DNA of 64,000 nucleotides from Pseudozyma flocculosa PF-1 (lineage: Eukaryota; Basidiomycota; Ustilaginomycetes; Ustilaginales; Ustilaginaceae). Every line of letters begins with the position of its first letter. The stretch's first letter is position 1. The position numbers were made by a program, and so were the translations under genes. Location of the stretch: contig NW_006920897.1 of the NCBI RefSeq assembly GCF_000417875.1, positions 1 through 64,000 on the forward strand, read 5' to 3'. Below, in pieces: positions 38,655 through 51,616 of the stretch. The notes under the pieces are model-generated. The model saw nothing but the letters and a program-made list of their open reading frames with translations, did not search any database and had not been told where the DNA came from.

Positions 38655-40779
38655 TCACCCGGCCAGGACGACCTTGAGCATCTCGGCGCCAACGACGCTG
38701 GCCTCGTCGAAGCGGTTTTCGAAAAACCTGCGCGTCTCCTCGAATCGGCGCCGGTAGTTGTCAAAGCTGCCAAACTGGACCGCCTGGGCCCAGCCGCGCG
38801 AGGCAATGACAAACTCGGTGTCGTCGGCGCGGAAGTCGTGGTCCCGCGCCGCCGCCCGGCACGCCTGCCGCAGCCGCGTGGGCGAGCGGAAGAGGTACTC
38901 GCACACGCCGATCCACATGCGGAAGACGGGCGTCGCGGCGAGGTCGAGGTGATCGTAGGGGTTGATGCCCAGCGAGTGCCAGCAGTCGACAATGGCCAGC
39001 AGCGAGAGGTGCGAGTTGGGCGGCGACGCGGCCGCCGGCGTCGGACCGGACGTGGCGTCCAAGTGCGCGTCGACGGATGTCCCGCTCGCCGCTGTCGTCG
39101 GGCTCTTTGCTGCCGCCTCGCCTTTGGCAGCGGCCGCCCTGCGCGCGGCAATGTGGAAGCGATCGAGCATCGTGTCGCTCATCAGGATGGGCTTGCGCTC
39201 GACGCGCGACCCGCTGCTCTTTGTCTTGACGCTGGTGCTGTCGTCCTCGTCGTCGTCCCACCCAAAGACGCCGCGGCGCGCGGCAAAGACGCGGCGCGCC
39301 AGGTCGTCTTCGCGCTCGGCCACCATGAGCTTGAAGAGCTCGGTGCAGCTTTTGGCGTACTGCGTCACCTGCGTCTTTGCCGACGGGTTGAGGAGCGCCA
39401 GGCCGGCGTAGACGTGCCACTTTGCCGAGTAGATGCGCAGGCAGATGTTGATCTTGACCGTCTCGATGCCGCCCGGGTACCGCTCGCTCTCCCACGGGTA
39501 CTGGTTCGAGCAGCCCCACGCAGTGCCCATGCTGCACGGAGAGGCGATTCGGAAGAGGCAGCCACGGGGGACGAGACGGGCGGGAGCCACGAAAGCATGA
39601 TCATCATCAGCATCAGACACAGTCGGGGCGAGCACCGATGCAGACCCACAGCAGCGGGCAGGCGGGCCGGCGCACTCACGAGAGAAAGGCGGCGTGGGTG
39701 ACGGCCTGGGTGTTTGCGGTGACGGTGTCGTGCTCCTCGTAGGAGAGGTAGACAAAGTTGGAGCGAAAGGCGGCCATGATGCGCTCGACGAGGCGCATCT
39801 TTTCGTCTGGCGCACGGTGCTGGATCAGGATCTGCGGTGCGGGGTTCGAGGAAGGGGTCAACGCGGGCGGGGAAGCGGGTCTGGTCGGCGGCGGTCAGAG
39901 CGGGTCCGCATCGCCCCAGCTGGTAGACGCTGGCGAAAGCGGGTCGGATGACGCACCAGGGGTTGGCCGGTGGGGTCGACCTTGGGCCCGTGCATCGAGT
40001 GGCACGAGATGATGTAGACGTCGTCGGGGAGGTGCTTTTCAAAAGCGGCCCTCTCGGGTGCCTTTACGGATGTCTGTCCGGCGACGATGGAGCCCATCTT
40101 GGACGCTGTGGGCGAGGAGAGCGACCAGGGATCGGTCAGCGTGCGGGCTTGGGTACTGGCGCAGCGAGCAGCAGCATATTGCAGTGCGGTGCGGTGCAGC
40201 GACAAAGAGCGAGGCGCAACATGGGGCTGAGTGGCCCGTGGCACTCACAGGAGCCGTACTGCTCGACGACGGCATCGATGTAGGCGGCCTCGACCGAGTA
40301 TATGATGTAGTCGCTCCTTCTGGATACGTGGTGGCCATCGGGGTGTACGGTGATGCCAGAATCTGTGCGGGGCAAGGGGGGACGGGAGGGTACCGAAAGG
40401 TGCATGGAGCCTAGGTCAGCTGGCGAGTGACCAGACGAAGGATCGAGGAGGGCGGTGGAGTGGAAGGTGCAGCAGCGTCACCTTTGAATTCTGCGCTGAG
40501 CTTGGCGTAATTTTCTGGCCGATCGCAGACGTTGATCCTGGGGCAGGGGAGAGGCGAGGCGGGGCGGAGGGCCCAAGGAGTGAGGGTGAGGATGGGCGAG
40601 GGACGCGGGAGGGGGAACGGTCTAGGTTGGGCGATGATGGGTGCTCACCGTTTCCAGCCTGCGTCACGAAAGATGCGGGCGTAGAGGCGGCCCATGTCGC
40701 CCATGCCAATGATGCCGATCTCGACGTTGTCCATTTCGTGCTGGGCGGCGCTCGGGGGTGTTGTTGAAGTGGTGGCCAT
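38655..40779 (-). CDS. TYR1: Prephenate dehydrogenase (NADP+), tyrosine biosynthesis
   Basis: Oxidatively decarboxylates prephenate to 4-hydroxyphenylpyruvate in tyrosine synthesis (cytosol). Six exons were assembled from splice signals and all join in phase: 40779-40649, 40537-40482, 40362-40249, 40105-39957, 39831-39680 and 39531-38655, about 492 residues (yeast Tyr1 is 452). Landmarks are the Rossmann loop IGIIGMGDMGRLYARIF, SRRSDYIIYSVEA, GSIVAGQTSVKAPE, IISCHSMHGPKVDPTGQPL, the exon-5 block YLSYEEHDTVTANTQAVTHAAFLS and then KINICLRIYSAKWHVYAGLALLNPSA. The C-terminal helical part has NSHLSLLAIVDCWHSLGINPYDH and ends AEMLKVVLAG. An insertion of about 50 residues, Ala/Thr-rich, separates the KPILMSDTMLDRF and NSHLSLL parts. 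It is convergent with the PX gene. Confidence 0.95.
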
Positions 40780-41696
40780 GTTGGGCGGTGTTTTTGCCTG
40801 GGCGAGGGCGGGAAGCAGGGGCAGTCTGGAAGGAGGTGTGTGAGACGGGGACGAAGAGGAAGAGGAGGGCTGGTTGCTCGGTGATGGCGAGGAGAGGGGA
40901 GTCGAGAAGAGAGGCGAGGACAGGGGAAGCGAGGAGAGGAGAGGAGGGTGGTGGTCGAAGGGATGGAAAAGAGGGCCGTTCCCCCGCCGCCGCTTTGGCC
41001 AAGAGGCAGGGAGAAGAGCCAGCCAAGAAGAAGGTGTGGAGGGCGCGTGGCCTGGGTCTGGCGGCGAGCACAGCCCTAGGCCTAGCCTCTGGCCTGCTGC
41101 CCTGCCGGCGTCGGCCCGCCGCCGAGACCAACACCAAGGCCCCAGCAGTTAGCCAGGTCGGGTTGAGCCCTGGTTGAGCTGGCCTCACTGGCTGCTTTCC
41201 TTCTTGCCACCGGGTCACCCGCGTGCTCTCTCTCTCTCTCTCTCTCTCTCTTGCTCTGGCTCCCTAGCTTCGCCCTCGCCCACCCGCTCCGCCCACTTAA
41301 GCTCAAGCTCCCCCCAGCCGCAATCACGCCCGCCTTCTTGGTCGCCTTGGCTTCCTCGACCGCCCTTGGCACCTTTGGGGCCAAAGTGAGTGTAGTGTTC
41401 AACGGCGGCTGGTTTCTCTTCGTCTTCCTGCTTCCACCCTCTCAATCCGCCTCATCGCCTCTCCTTTTCTTCTCTGCCTCCGCCTCTGCCTCTGTCACAT
41501 CCAGGCCCACGTCATCCCGCCATCCCGAATGCGCGCTCGCCGCACCTGGTCCACCGGCTTGGGCCGCTCCACCGGCTCCACCTAGGCAGTGCCCTCGAGC
41601 CGGACAGCGCTTTCAGCCGCCTCCAGCGCCATCCCAACCGCCACCCAACCCATACCCAATCCCCCTTCGAACCCCCCGGCCAACTCATCCCCAACC
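40780..41696. promoter_or_regulatory. Divergent region between TYR1 and TEL1
   Basis: These 917 bases lie between divergent starts. They contain GAGAGGA-rich purine runs (about 40890-40950) and a CT microsatellite (41226-41251). Open frames here are low-complexity and lack recognisable motifs. Confidence 0.5.
41226..41251. repeat. (CT)n microsatellite
   Basis: About thirteen CT units lie in the TEL1 upstream region. Confidence 0.95.
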
Positions 41697-44600
41697 ATGG
41701 TCGTCTCCCTCCAAGACACCCTCGAGCAGCTCCGCTCCGAAAGGGTAAAGGACCGCCAGAATGCACTCGCAAACCTCGATCAGATCTTCGCCGACCCAGC
41801 CAACGTCGCAAACCTCGATCCGCGCGGCGACGGAAAGCCCTGGCTAAAGACCTTCCAGTCCCTCTTTGCCTGCGTCGTCATCGAAAGGGCCACCTGCCTC
41901 AAAAAGGGCTCCATCGCCAGCGCCCAGCCCATCGCCCTCTCGCGCCTCCGCGACGCCGCATACGCCCTTCGCCAGCTCGTCGAGCGCTCCGTACGCCATC
42001 TCAACCGCAGGGCCATCAAGGCCATCCTCTCGCACATCGTGCAGATGTTTGTCCACAACGGCGCCGTCTTCCAGCCCGTCTCCATGTCCTACCTAAAGGC
42101 CCTCTCGACCATCCTCCAGTTCCCACCCCACGTCGACCACCTCGAGGTCGACGAGTGGTCCATGGTCGCACAGCTATGCTCCAACGTCGTCCTCGGCGAC
42201 GACCCCGACACGCCCCTCGCCCAGCACACGCCCCCCGCCCAGCCCACTAACCGCCCGCTCGGCCTCGAAGACGTCGAGCACATGGTCTGCCTCCACCACC
42301 TCGTCGCGTCGCCCACCGCACCTTTGCGCGGCGACGACAGCTGCGGCCTCAGCCTCTTGGACCGCTACGCCGCCTTCCTCGAACGCCACCCGGTCGAGAC
42401 CTCGAGCCACCTGCCCGCCCTCGCCGGACTCAACAGGCTGCTCAGGGAGCTCGAGCTCAACGAGGCCCTAGACGTCATCCGCTTCTCGAGCCGCGCATCC
42501 AGGACCCTCTTGGCGCTCTGGCACACCAAGAATCGCCAGCTCAAGGAGCAGCTCGTCATCTGCTGGCGCATCCTCGTTCCCGTCGTGTCGAGCTGCCTGA
42601 GCCCCACCTATGAATGCCCCGCGGCCGAGAAGGCCACGCTGCCTGCAGTCCAAGACGATGCCCGCATGACGCTCGTCGACCTGCACCGCTCCATTCTCCG
42701 CGAGCACGAGAGTCGATCCGGGTCGCGGCCCATCACGTTGACCAGCCTCAGGCTCAAACCTTCGGAACCTGCCGATCGACGAAGGCCCTACGAGCTCCTC
42801 ACGCTGCGACAGGGTGCTGCCTTCTCCGAGTCGGATGCCCTGGCGTGGGCCATCCTCGAGCTCAACGCGACCGCCTTGATCGGGCTGCTGCCGCCGCCTC
42901 CGGAACAGCTGCAGCTGCAGCTTCGGCGAAGCGCCGCGACCCAGGACCCAAGCTCGCGCGAGCCCTCGGTGGTGCACGACACGGACGAGTTGCCTCCGAC
43001 GACGGCGACTCAGTCTCCGACCAAACGCAGACGGACCACGCCAGACGCCCCATCTTCGACAAAGAGGCGACGAGCTGGGACCGGCGTGGTCCTGAGCAAG
43101 ACCGGATCGGCCCTGATCGGCGCGCTCTTGAGCGACCTGAGGCGGTCGACGTCGCTGCGCACCGGAAGCAAGGGCCAAGATTCCCTGCTCTGGCAGCTGC
43201 AGCTCGTCCTCTTTGTCATCGACCGCTGGCCGGAGCTGGACGCGGCAGTCCGCAGAGGCCTGACCGAGACCGTCTTGGGCCTTGCCAGCAACGCGGACGC
43301 AGTGATCCAGTCCTGGGCATTTGTCTGCCTTGCCGAGGTTGCCCGGCACTGTCCTGCGGATCGACAGCCCGAAGAGAGCCACGATCAAGCATCGGACGAC
43401 ACCACCGTCGCCGCCGGCGTTGATGCCGCCTTGGCGCAGGCGTGGACGCTGGCCTGCCGACGCTTGCCATCGGCTCCCGTGACGCGTCCGGCCGCTCACC
43501 TGCTCTCGACGCTGCTTCGCTCGTCAAGGATGCCGGAAGCGACGGTGCTGGCGGACCTGCGCTCCATCCTCGCCGAGATCCACGCCCTTGGGCCTTCGGT
43601 GCTGTGCGACTCGAGCTCAGACTTTCTCGTGGCGGCTCTGGATCGGGCTAGCAGAGACGCGCAGCTCTTCTCGCTCAATCTCCGCCCAAAGGTGCTGGAC
43701 TGGCTTCTGGTCATCTGGCGGACGGGCGTCGTGCTCGCCATGAGGCACGTGCCGCCGCGGAGCTCCGACCTCGAGTGGACGGATCTGCTTGCACTCCTCT
43801 CGGCCTGCGTCGACCACGCCGCCCCGGGCCTCGCCTACTCGGCGTTCAACGCGCACACCAGGCATACGGACCTCACGGCCAGCATCGCCGACGAAAAGGA
43901 GCTCGACAGCCTGCGCAACTTTCTGCTTTTCCAGAGGGTGCAGTCGGATCGACGCCCATCAGGCAGCACGACGTCGCCGTTGCCCGACGAGGCGAAGGTC
44001 ACGCCTCCCGGGGACGCGTCGGGAGAATCGACACCGCAGCTGTCGCCGATGAACACCGAGCAGCGCCGCATCTGCAACGCCTTGGAGCGAGGCGTACTCT
44101 GCGCCAATGCGCTTCTGATGCCGTCGGGGGCCGATGCAGCAGCGTCGATGATGCCATCGGCTTCGAGCGAGAAGAGCTTGGCCAAGTCGCTCGAACCCGA
44201 GCAAGCAGCAACACTGCTCGACTTGGCGCTGCTTGCCCTTGCATTCCACGCGGTGCTTGCAGAGAGGCGCATCGCTGCACTGGGCGCGATGGCGAGCGCT
44301 GCCGCCAAGCTCCTCAACCACACCGTCAATCTCGTTCTGGGCCGGCACGACTGGACGCCGGCCGAGCGATTGTCGGTTCTGCAGGCGCTAGCCCCTCTTC
44401 TGCCGCTGCCTCTCGCCGATTCAGCGAGTCCGACGTCGAGCGACGTCCTCCTGGTGCAGCCCGGACCCAGGGCTGGAGTGCGTAACGCTGGATCGTCGAA
44501 AAAGCGGAGCGCGCAAATGCCAGCGCTGAGTGCTGCTGCAAAGCAGGCGCTCGCGACGGGCTTTTGGCGAACGCTGCTCTCGGCGCAGGGCCTGAAGCCT

Positions 44601-47600
44601 TTACTGGAATCTCTCTACAACTCGGTCCACCATGACCTCACCGATGGGACGGTCGACGCCTCGCAGCCGGCATCGCTGAACGCAAGCCTGAGCAGGGGCG
44701 AATCGAGCGGCGGCGATGTCCGCGCCACGATCGACGACGACGATAACGACGACGATTTTATCGGCACGGCGAGGATGGCGTCGCACGATACGTCTCGATC
44801 TCAACGCGAACAGGGGGCGGCCAAGGGCTACTCCCAGGACCTCATCGCGCTGTGCGTGGCCGCTCTGGTCCAGGCGCCGAAGCTGGCCGCGGGGAGCGAT
44901 GAGCCGACCCAAGACGAGCGCCTGGTCAACCTCATGTTTGAAGGGTCCCTCGACTCGCTGGTGAAGCTCGGTCCCAGCCTGGTCGCGGCGGTGTCGAGCG
45001 GATGCCTCTGGCTGACGCTGCGCGACGTCATCGACCTGCTTGACCAGATCGGATCGGATCTGCTGACTTCCTACCACTTTGCGCGCGACCAGAGGGCGAG
45101 ATGTCTGGCCATTGACCTGGTGTCCGCGACGATGCCGATGTGGCTTGGCGGCAAGCGCCTGACGACCGAGCTGCTCGACAAGCTGCGCAAGCTCTGCGTC
45201 TTCTTCACGGAGCAGGTCACCAAGCAAAAGTGGCGTTCCCCCTGGAAGACCCGCCGCCGGGCCGCCGAGTTCATCGCAGACTATATCCAGGCGGACCCCC
45301 AGGAGCGCCTCTGGATCAACGACGACGAGGAGCTGATCAGCCGGTGCCCGCCGTCCGAGGCCGCGCTCCACCTCAACTGCGACGCCGACGTGCGCGTGCG
45401 GGCCTCGGGCGCGACGATCACCGCGGGCCTGTTTGACCACCTCGACCGCGACGACGACGGCTTCGCCGCCCTCTACGAGAAGCTCAAGGAGCGGCTGCCC
45501 CTCGACCATGCCAAGCGCGAAAACGTCGCCACACGCGTCCTCTGCCTCTCCAACGTGACAATCTCGAGCTCGTCGCTGCGCAACGTCTCGCTCTTTCACC
45601 TGCTCGAGATCTTTCTCGCCACCGGCTCGCTCGAGCCCACGCTGAGGCGCGCGTTTGAGGAGATTGCGGCGAGGCTTGGCTTTGCGGGTCCTCGGCAGCT
45701 CTTCAAGTGCTTTGCTGGGCAGATCACGTGGGGCATGGTGGGCAACTCGTACGACCCGCTCAAGGTGCCCTACAAGATCCTCGGCTTCCGCTCGCGCAAG
45801 GAGTGCATCGAGCAGACGTTCCGGGAGAGCGGGGCGATGCTGCTGGCCTCGGACCAAGGGTCCGGCAGGGACTACTTTGCCACCATGGCCCGGACGGCGC
45901 GGAAGACGGTCAAGGAGGGCATCCGCGAGTGCCTGCCCTTTCTGGCTGCCAGCGAGCTCGGTTTCGCAGCCGAGGAAGCGCAGGGTGCGCCGACAAGCTC
46001 CAGGGCAGCGCTGTGGGCGCGCGTCCTCGACACGATCAAGCAGTGGGATCCCGACGTAGGCGCAGACGTAGACGCGGCGCAGATGCTACAGCTGGTCACG
46101 TCCATCGCCGATCAGGTCGTGACCGCTCTTCTCGCCATGTTTTACGAGCCGGCATCGTCGACAGCGTTTCCGGAGAGCCTGCGGATCAAGGACGAAGCTA
46201 CACACCGCAACCTCATCTTCATCGCGCCGACCATCGGGTCTCAGGATCGCCGCATCGCCGCGCACGAGCCCAATCGGCCCTTTTTCGCCGCGACGACGGT
46301 GCACGAGGCAATCCTCGTCCTCGCCGAGTCCGGCGTCGACCCCACCGGCACCGAGGTAGCCTATCACGTGCTGCGGCAGACGTTCTTCCGGATCGGCAAC
46401 GCGCCTTTCGTCAACGACCAGCGACGCTATGTTCAGGCGGTCCAGCTGTACGTTGCCATGTGCGCCGAAGGAGTCAGCTCCAGTCCGCGGCTGTTGGACG
46501 TGCTGCTGCAGGGTATCGGCTTCCTGGTCGATCAGCCATCCGTCCACGAAGCGGCGCTCTCGCTGGCGAGCTGGGCCATCTCGGCGTGTGCCAAGCAGGA
46601 CTGGCTTCAGGCGCGCGTGGCCTCGATCCTTACGGAGTTCGCGCGCACTGCGGCGTTCGGACCGGACGAGGGCCCGGCAGAAATCATGGACACCGCCCGG
46701 GCCACCAGCTCCACCTGCCGGTGGGCCGAGACGACCATCGCTGCGCTGCCGCCGGCATCGGAGGCTGTCCGGCTGGCGTTGCACATGTGGCCCAACGAGA
46801 TCCCTCCGCAGCTCAAGTCGCTCGCGCCGGCCGATGCTAGACCTCGAGACATCGCTGCCGCCCTCCAGCGATGCCCCGATGTGCGCGTGACGGCGGCCGT
46901 GCTGAACCGGCTGCGCGTCAGCCTCAAGGCAGCCTCGGCCGAGGAGCGGCAGGCATTTGCGCGGTCGACGGTCTGGCTGCTCTTTGAGCGCCTCCGGTTG
47001 GACGAGCTTCAAGGCCAGCGGATTGATGAGCTTGCCCAGATGGGGCAGGCGCTTTCGGAGATGCTCAACATCTGCGAGGGCCGCCTCCAGACACCAGGCC
47101 TCGGCGCGATGCAGAGCCTGCCATCGTCCGAAGTGCACGCCGCTCTCGAGTCGACGATGTCGCTCAAGAATCCGAGCCGGGCATTGCAGGCCGTCACGAT
47201 CTTCATCGTCCTCCAGCACCTCCGAGGCCGAAGCATCACGCCGGCGGAGCAAGCCTACGTCGCCCTGCGCGGCATCCTCTCGCTCGCCAAGACGTTGACG
47301 GCCGCGCTGCCCAAGTGGCCCAACCAGGCTTACGAAGAGCTCACGTTCCTCGCCGCATTCGAGGCGCCCGAACCTTCGGCGCCGACACGGTCGGCAAGGG
47401 AGCTGGAGGATCCCACCCTCGTAGCCTCGGCCACGGCGTTCGAGGTCTGGATCCGCAAGATCACTGGCATCATCAGCCACATGCTGATCAAGTCGTCGAC
47501 GAGCACGTTCTTTCACCACATCCAGGGCCTCGTCGAGGGCGAAGCCGAGATTGCGAGCCGGGTGCTGCCCGTTCTGCTGCAGCTCTGCACCGCCGACGAG

Positions 47601-50600
47601 TCGTGCGAGGGCGGCGACGAGGTGATCCGCCACCTCGACGCCTCCAGAGAGGCGATTGCACGCCACTTCCGCGAGGTCCTGACGAGCGATGGCTCCGATC
47701 CACGCGCCTGGTCCGCCATCATCGAGGGCCTGCTGCATGTTCGTAGATGGAGTGTTCTCGAGAGCGACCCGACCTCCTCGGATCTGTGGTTCGACATCGA
47801 CTTTCTCCTCCTTGCCCGCCGCGGCCTGGACTGCAAGATGTACACGGCGGCGTTGCTCTTCGTCGAGCTCTACTTTGAGCACTCGACCGACGCCAGCGAC
47901 GCCGAGGCCAAACAGGGCGCCATCTCGTCGCTTCTCTACGACGCCTACAGCAACGTCGAGGACCCGGACGGCTTCTACGGCGTCGTCAACGCCGATATCC
48001 AAGAGTCGCTCACTCGTCGGCTCCATCACGAAGGCGAGTGGCATCGCGCCCTGCAGCTGCACGCCGCCGCATACGAGGCGTCGGCCACCCTGCTCAAGTC
48101 CGCCGGCAAGGGGATCGGCCAGCTGGTCGCCAAAGACTTCCACATGCTTGGCTTCAACCGCTTGGCCTCGATGCTGCAAGGCCCCGCCACTCCGGCCTCA
48201 AGCGCGCCGGTCCTCGGCGCCGCGGGCCCGCAGTACGGCGGATTCCAGTACGACATGGCGTGGAGGATGGGCTCCTGGGACCTCCCATGCAGCGACCCTT
48301 ATGTCGCAGGCACTAGCCGCGGCACGTACGCTGCACTGAAGGCGCTTCACCGCGACCGCTCGGGCGCATCGATTGATCGAGCAGTGGCCGGAGGATTCGC
48401 ACGGGAGCTAGAGGGGCTCGCCGGCGCCAAGCCGGAGGCGATCAACGATGTCCGGAAGGTCCAGCTCGATCTCTTGAGCCTCCACGAGGTGCGGGAGTGG
48501 CGTCAGCTTGCCTCGCAACTCGGCGCAGAGGAGGCTGTCGCCCACTTGACCGCCTTTTGGGCCGAGCCCCGGCCGACATTCCACATCGAGTGCCACGAGC
48601 GGGTGCTGTCGGTGCGTCAGTCGATCCTGCAGGCCGAGCGGACCCGTGGACAGCTCCACGAGATCGGCAATCTGCTCTCCCCTGCTGCCGAGGAATCGAT
48701 GAGGCTCGAGAGGTCGATGATGATCTGCCTCAGCGCTGCCGCACGCAAGCAGGGCCGAATCCAGGTCTCGATCAATGCCACCTCCGAGGCGCAGCGGCTT
48801 CAGGCGGCGCTGTCGGACAAATCGAACCTCACCGATGAGGAGTTTGCCTCGGTCCTCTGGGCGCAGGGCGAGCATGCGTTCGCGCTCGAGTCGCTCGGCG
48901 CCATCATCGAGGCCTTCCAGGTTGGCGAGAAGTCGGCAGTCCGCTCGAGGTACCGCAAGGCTGTGCTCATGGCGAGGCTGGTGAGTCTTTCCGCTCTGGT
49001 CATCGTCGATCCTGCACGTCGAATGCAGCGCTGACCGTTGACCATGGCCTGACGATGGCGATGGCGTTTAGGGCGAGTGGCGAGCCACGGCGCGATCGCA
49101 GCAGCCGCGGGCCATCGACACGACGCTGTTTAAGCCTGCGCTCGAGCTCATGGTCGCGCAGAGCAGCGGACACGCACAAAGCACCGAGGAGCAGGCCAAG
49201 GTGGCGTACAAATGGGCCAAATTCGCAGACGAGCAGTACCGCGGTGTCGACGCCGAAGAGATTGAGCGGCTCAAGGTGTACATCGACCGCCGCAAGGAGG
49301 AAATCCGCCAGAACCAGGTCGAGAGCGACCGGACGGTCTCGCGGAGCCTCAAGCAGCGGCTGATGCAGTTCCAGCGGCAGGCGGAGAAGATCCTGCGTCA
49401 GGACGAGAACCACCTCAAGGAGCTCGAGTCGGCGCGCACCCTCTTTCTGCAGAGGGCCATTGCCATGTACTCGCGCTCGCTCACCATGTCGGACCGCTAT
49501 GACGATGCCGTCGGCCGCCTCACGTCGCTGTGGTTCGACAACGCGTTTGACGAAAACGCCAACCGCCCGCTCTCGGCGACGCTGCCGCAGATTCCCTCGC
49601 ACAAGTTCATACCGCTCACGCACCAGCTCTCTGCGCGCCTCTCGACCGCCAAGGGATCCGCAGGCAAGGGCTTGTCGACGTTCCAGACCAACCTCTCGGA
49701 TCTGGTGCTGCGCGTGTGCCGCGATCACCCTTTCCACACGCTGTACGCGCTCTTCGCGCTACTCAAGGCGGGCAAGGACGCCAAGGCCAGCGAGCGGCGC
49801 GACGTGTCGGCCTCGCAGGGCGCCGAGTCGTCGCAGCGACAGAGGTCGATGGCGGCCGAATCGATCTGGGTGCGTGTCCGGACGACGGACCGGCTCCGGC
49901 GGCGCCTGCAGGTTTTCGACGAAGTCTGCCAGGCCTATGTCGAGTGGGCCGAAGTCAACCTTGCCCAGCAGTTCAGCCGGTACTTTACGCCCAACGGCGC
50001 GATCAAGCGCGGTCCGCTCCGCATGCCGCCCGCCTCGGAGCTCAGGCTGGTCCGGCTGCGCGACGTCGATGTGCCTGTGGCGACGGCCGAGGTGCCCATC
50101 GACCGGTCGTGCGAGTACCGCGACATTGTCTCGATTGTGCGTTACAGCGAGACGTTCACCACGGCCGGCGGCATCCACCTCCCCAAGATCAACGAGTGCA
50201 TCGGCAGCGACGGCAAGCGGTACAAGCAGCTGGTGAGTGGTGCGCCTGTTGGTAGTGGAGCCGGGCCTGGTCGCCTGCTGGCCTGATGATGATGCCAATC
50301 TCATGCTCGTGCCCCCCTGTCTGATTCGCGCGCATCTTCCTACACCTGCATCGGCCCGCCTACTCCGCCAGTTTAAGCGCGACGACGATCTGCGGCAGGA
50401 CGCCGTCATGCAGCAGGTGTTCCGGCTGGTCAACGGCCTGCTGGATCGCGACCGCAAGGCCAGCCAGCGGCGCCTGACGGTCCGCACGTACGCCGTGATC
50501 CCGCTCGGCCCGCAGTGTGGGCTGCTCGAATTCGTCACCAACACGGTGCCCATCGGCGAGGTGCTGATCCGAATGCACGGCCAGTACGGGCCCAAGGACA

Positions 50601-51616
50601 TGTCGCCGATGGAGGCGCGGACGCGGATCCGCGAGGCCCAGGGCTTGACGGCGAGCCAGAAGCTCGAAGTGTTCCTCGACGTGTGCGAGCGCATGCCGCC
50701 GGCGTTCCGCTTCTTTTTCACCGAGCGCCAAAAGGACCCGCCCAGTTGGTTCGCCATGCGCCTCAACTATACCCGGAGCGCGGCGACGACGTCGATCGTC
50801 GGCCACATCCTCGGACTCGGCGACCGCCACGTGTCCAACATCCTCCTCGACAAGCAGAGCGGAGAGCTGGTCCACATCGACTTTGGCGTGGCCTTTGACC
50901 AGGTGAGATTGCAGAGGCGCGGGACGCCGCGGTCGAGACGGGTGCAGTGTTGACACAGATTGCTCTTGCCCGCCCCCTTCCCCACCTCGCGCGCGCGCTT
51001 GTGGTCTACCCTTCTCGCCGACCGCCTGCTACCACGACGACAGGGCAAGCTGCTGCCGATTCCGGAGCTGGTGCCGTTCCGGCTGACGCGCGACCTGGTC
51101 GACGGCATGGGCCTCTCGGGCATCGAGGGGACGTACCGGCGGTGCTGCGAGGAGACGCTGCGGGTGCTGCGCGACGGCCGCGACGTGGTCAAGACGGTGC
51201 TCGAGGTGTTCAAGCACGATCCGCTGTTTGTATGGACGTCGAACCCGATCAAGGTGCTCAAGGCGCAGGGTGCTGCGGGCGGCGGCGGCGACGACGACGA
51301 CGACGAGACAAACGGCGGTGGCGGGGATGAGAGCGCGGTGGGTATGGGAGCGCGAGGCCGCGGCAGGAGGAGCGACCACGGACGCGGTGCCGCGCCTAGC
51401 GTCGAGCCTACGCCGCCGCCGCCGCCTAATCCCTCTGCCACGTCGCTCATGACGATTGACACGGCGGAGCTGAGCGCCGACCGGGCCATTACGTCGGTCA
51501 TGACCAAGCTCTCGTCGAGCCTGAGCGTCGAGTACACGGTCAACGAGCTCATCCAGCAGGCCATGGACGCCGGTAACCTCTCGGCCATCTTCCAAGGCTG
51601 GCAGGCTGCCCTGTAG
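41697..51616 (+). CDS. TEL1: Tel1/ATM phosphatidylinositol-3-kinase-like protein kinase
   Basis: This nuclear Ser/Thr kinase signals double-strand breaks via Mre11 complexes and maintains telomere length. Exons 41697-48980, 49072-50232, 50372-50902 and 51044-51616 join in phase 0, giving about 3182 residues, in the usual size range for Tel1/ATM. The N-terminal TAN-type motif is LEQLRSERVKDRQNALANLDQIF. A long HEAT-repeat solenoid follows. The FAT region ends near GEWRATARSQQPRAIDTTLFKPALELM. Kinase marks are CIGSDGKRYKQL, FKRDDDLRQDAVMQQVFRLVN (about residue 2816), GDRHVSNILLDKQSGELVHIDFGVAFDQ with catalytic loop and DFG (about 2965-2985) and LLPIPELVPFRLTRDLVDGMG. The FATC end is VNELIQQAMDAGNLSAIFQGWQAAL. 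A low-complexity insert with GGGGDDDDDETNGGGGDE and a Pro run separates kinase core and FATC. The start is the CCATGG at the TAN motif; upstream in-frame codons are low-complexity. Confidence 0.96.

Noticed and set aside
46086..48179. Long minus-strand open frame inside TEL1, with similar frames over carboxypeptidase S and RdRP
   Set aside because: These are antisense shadows of conserved genes in GC-rich DNA, with no start context, splice logic or recognisable domain.
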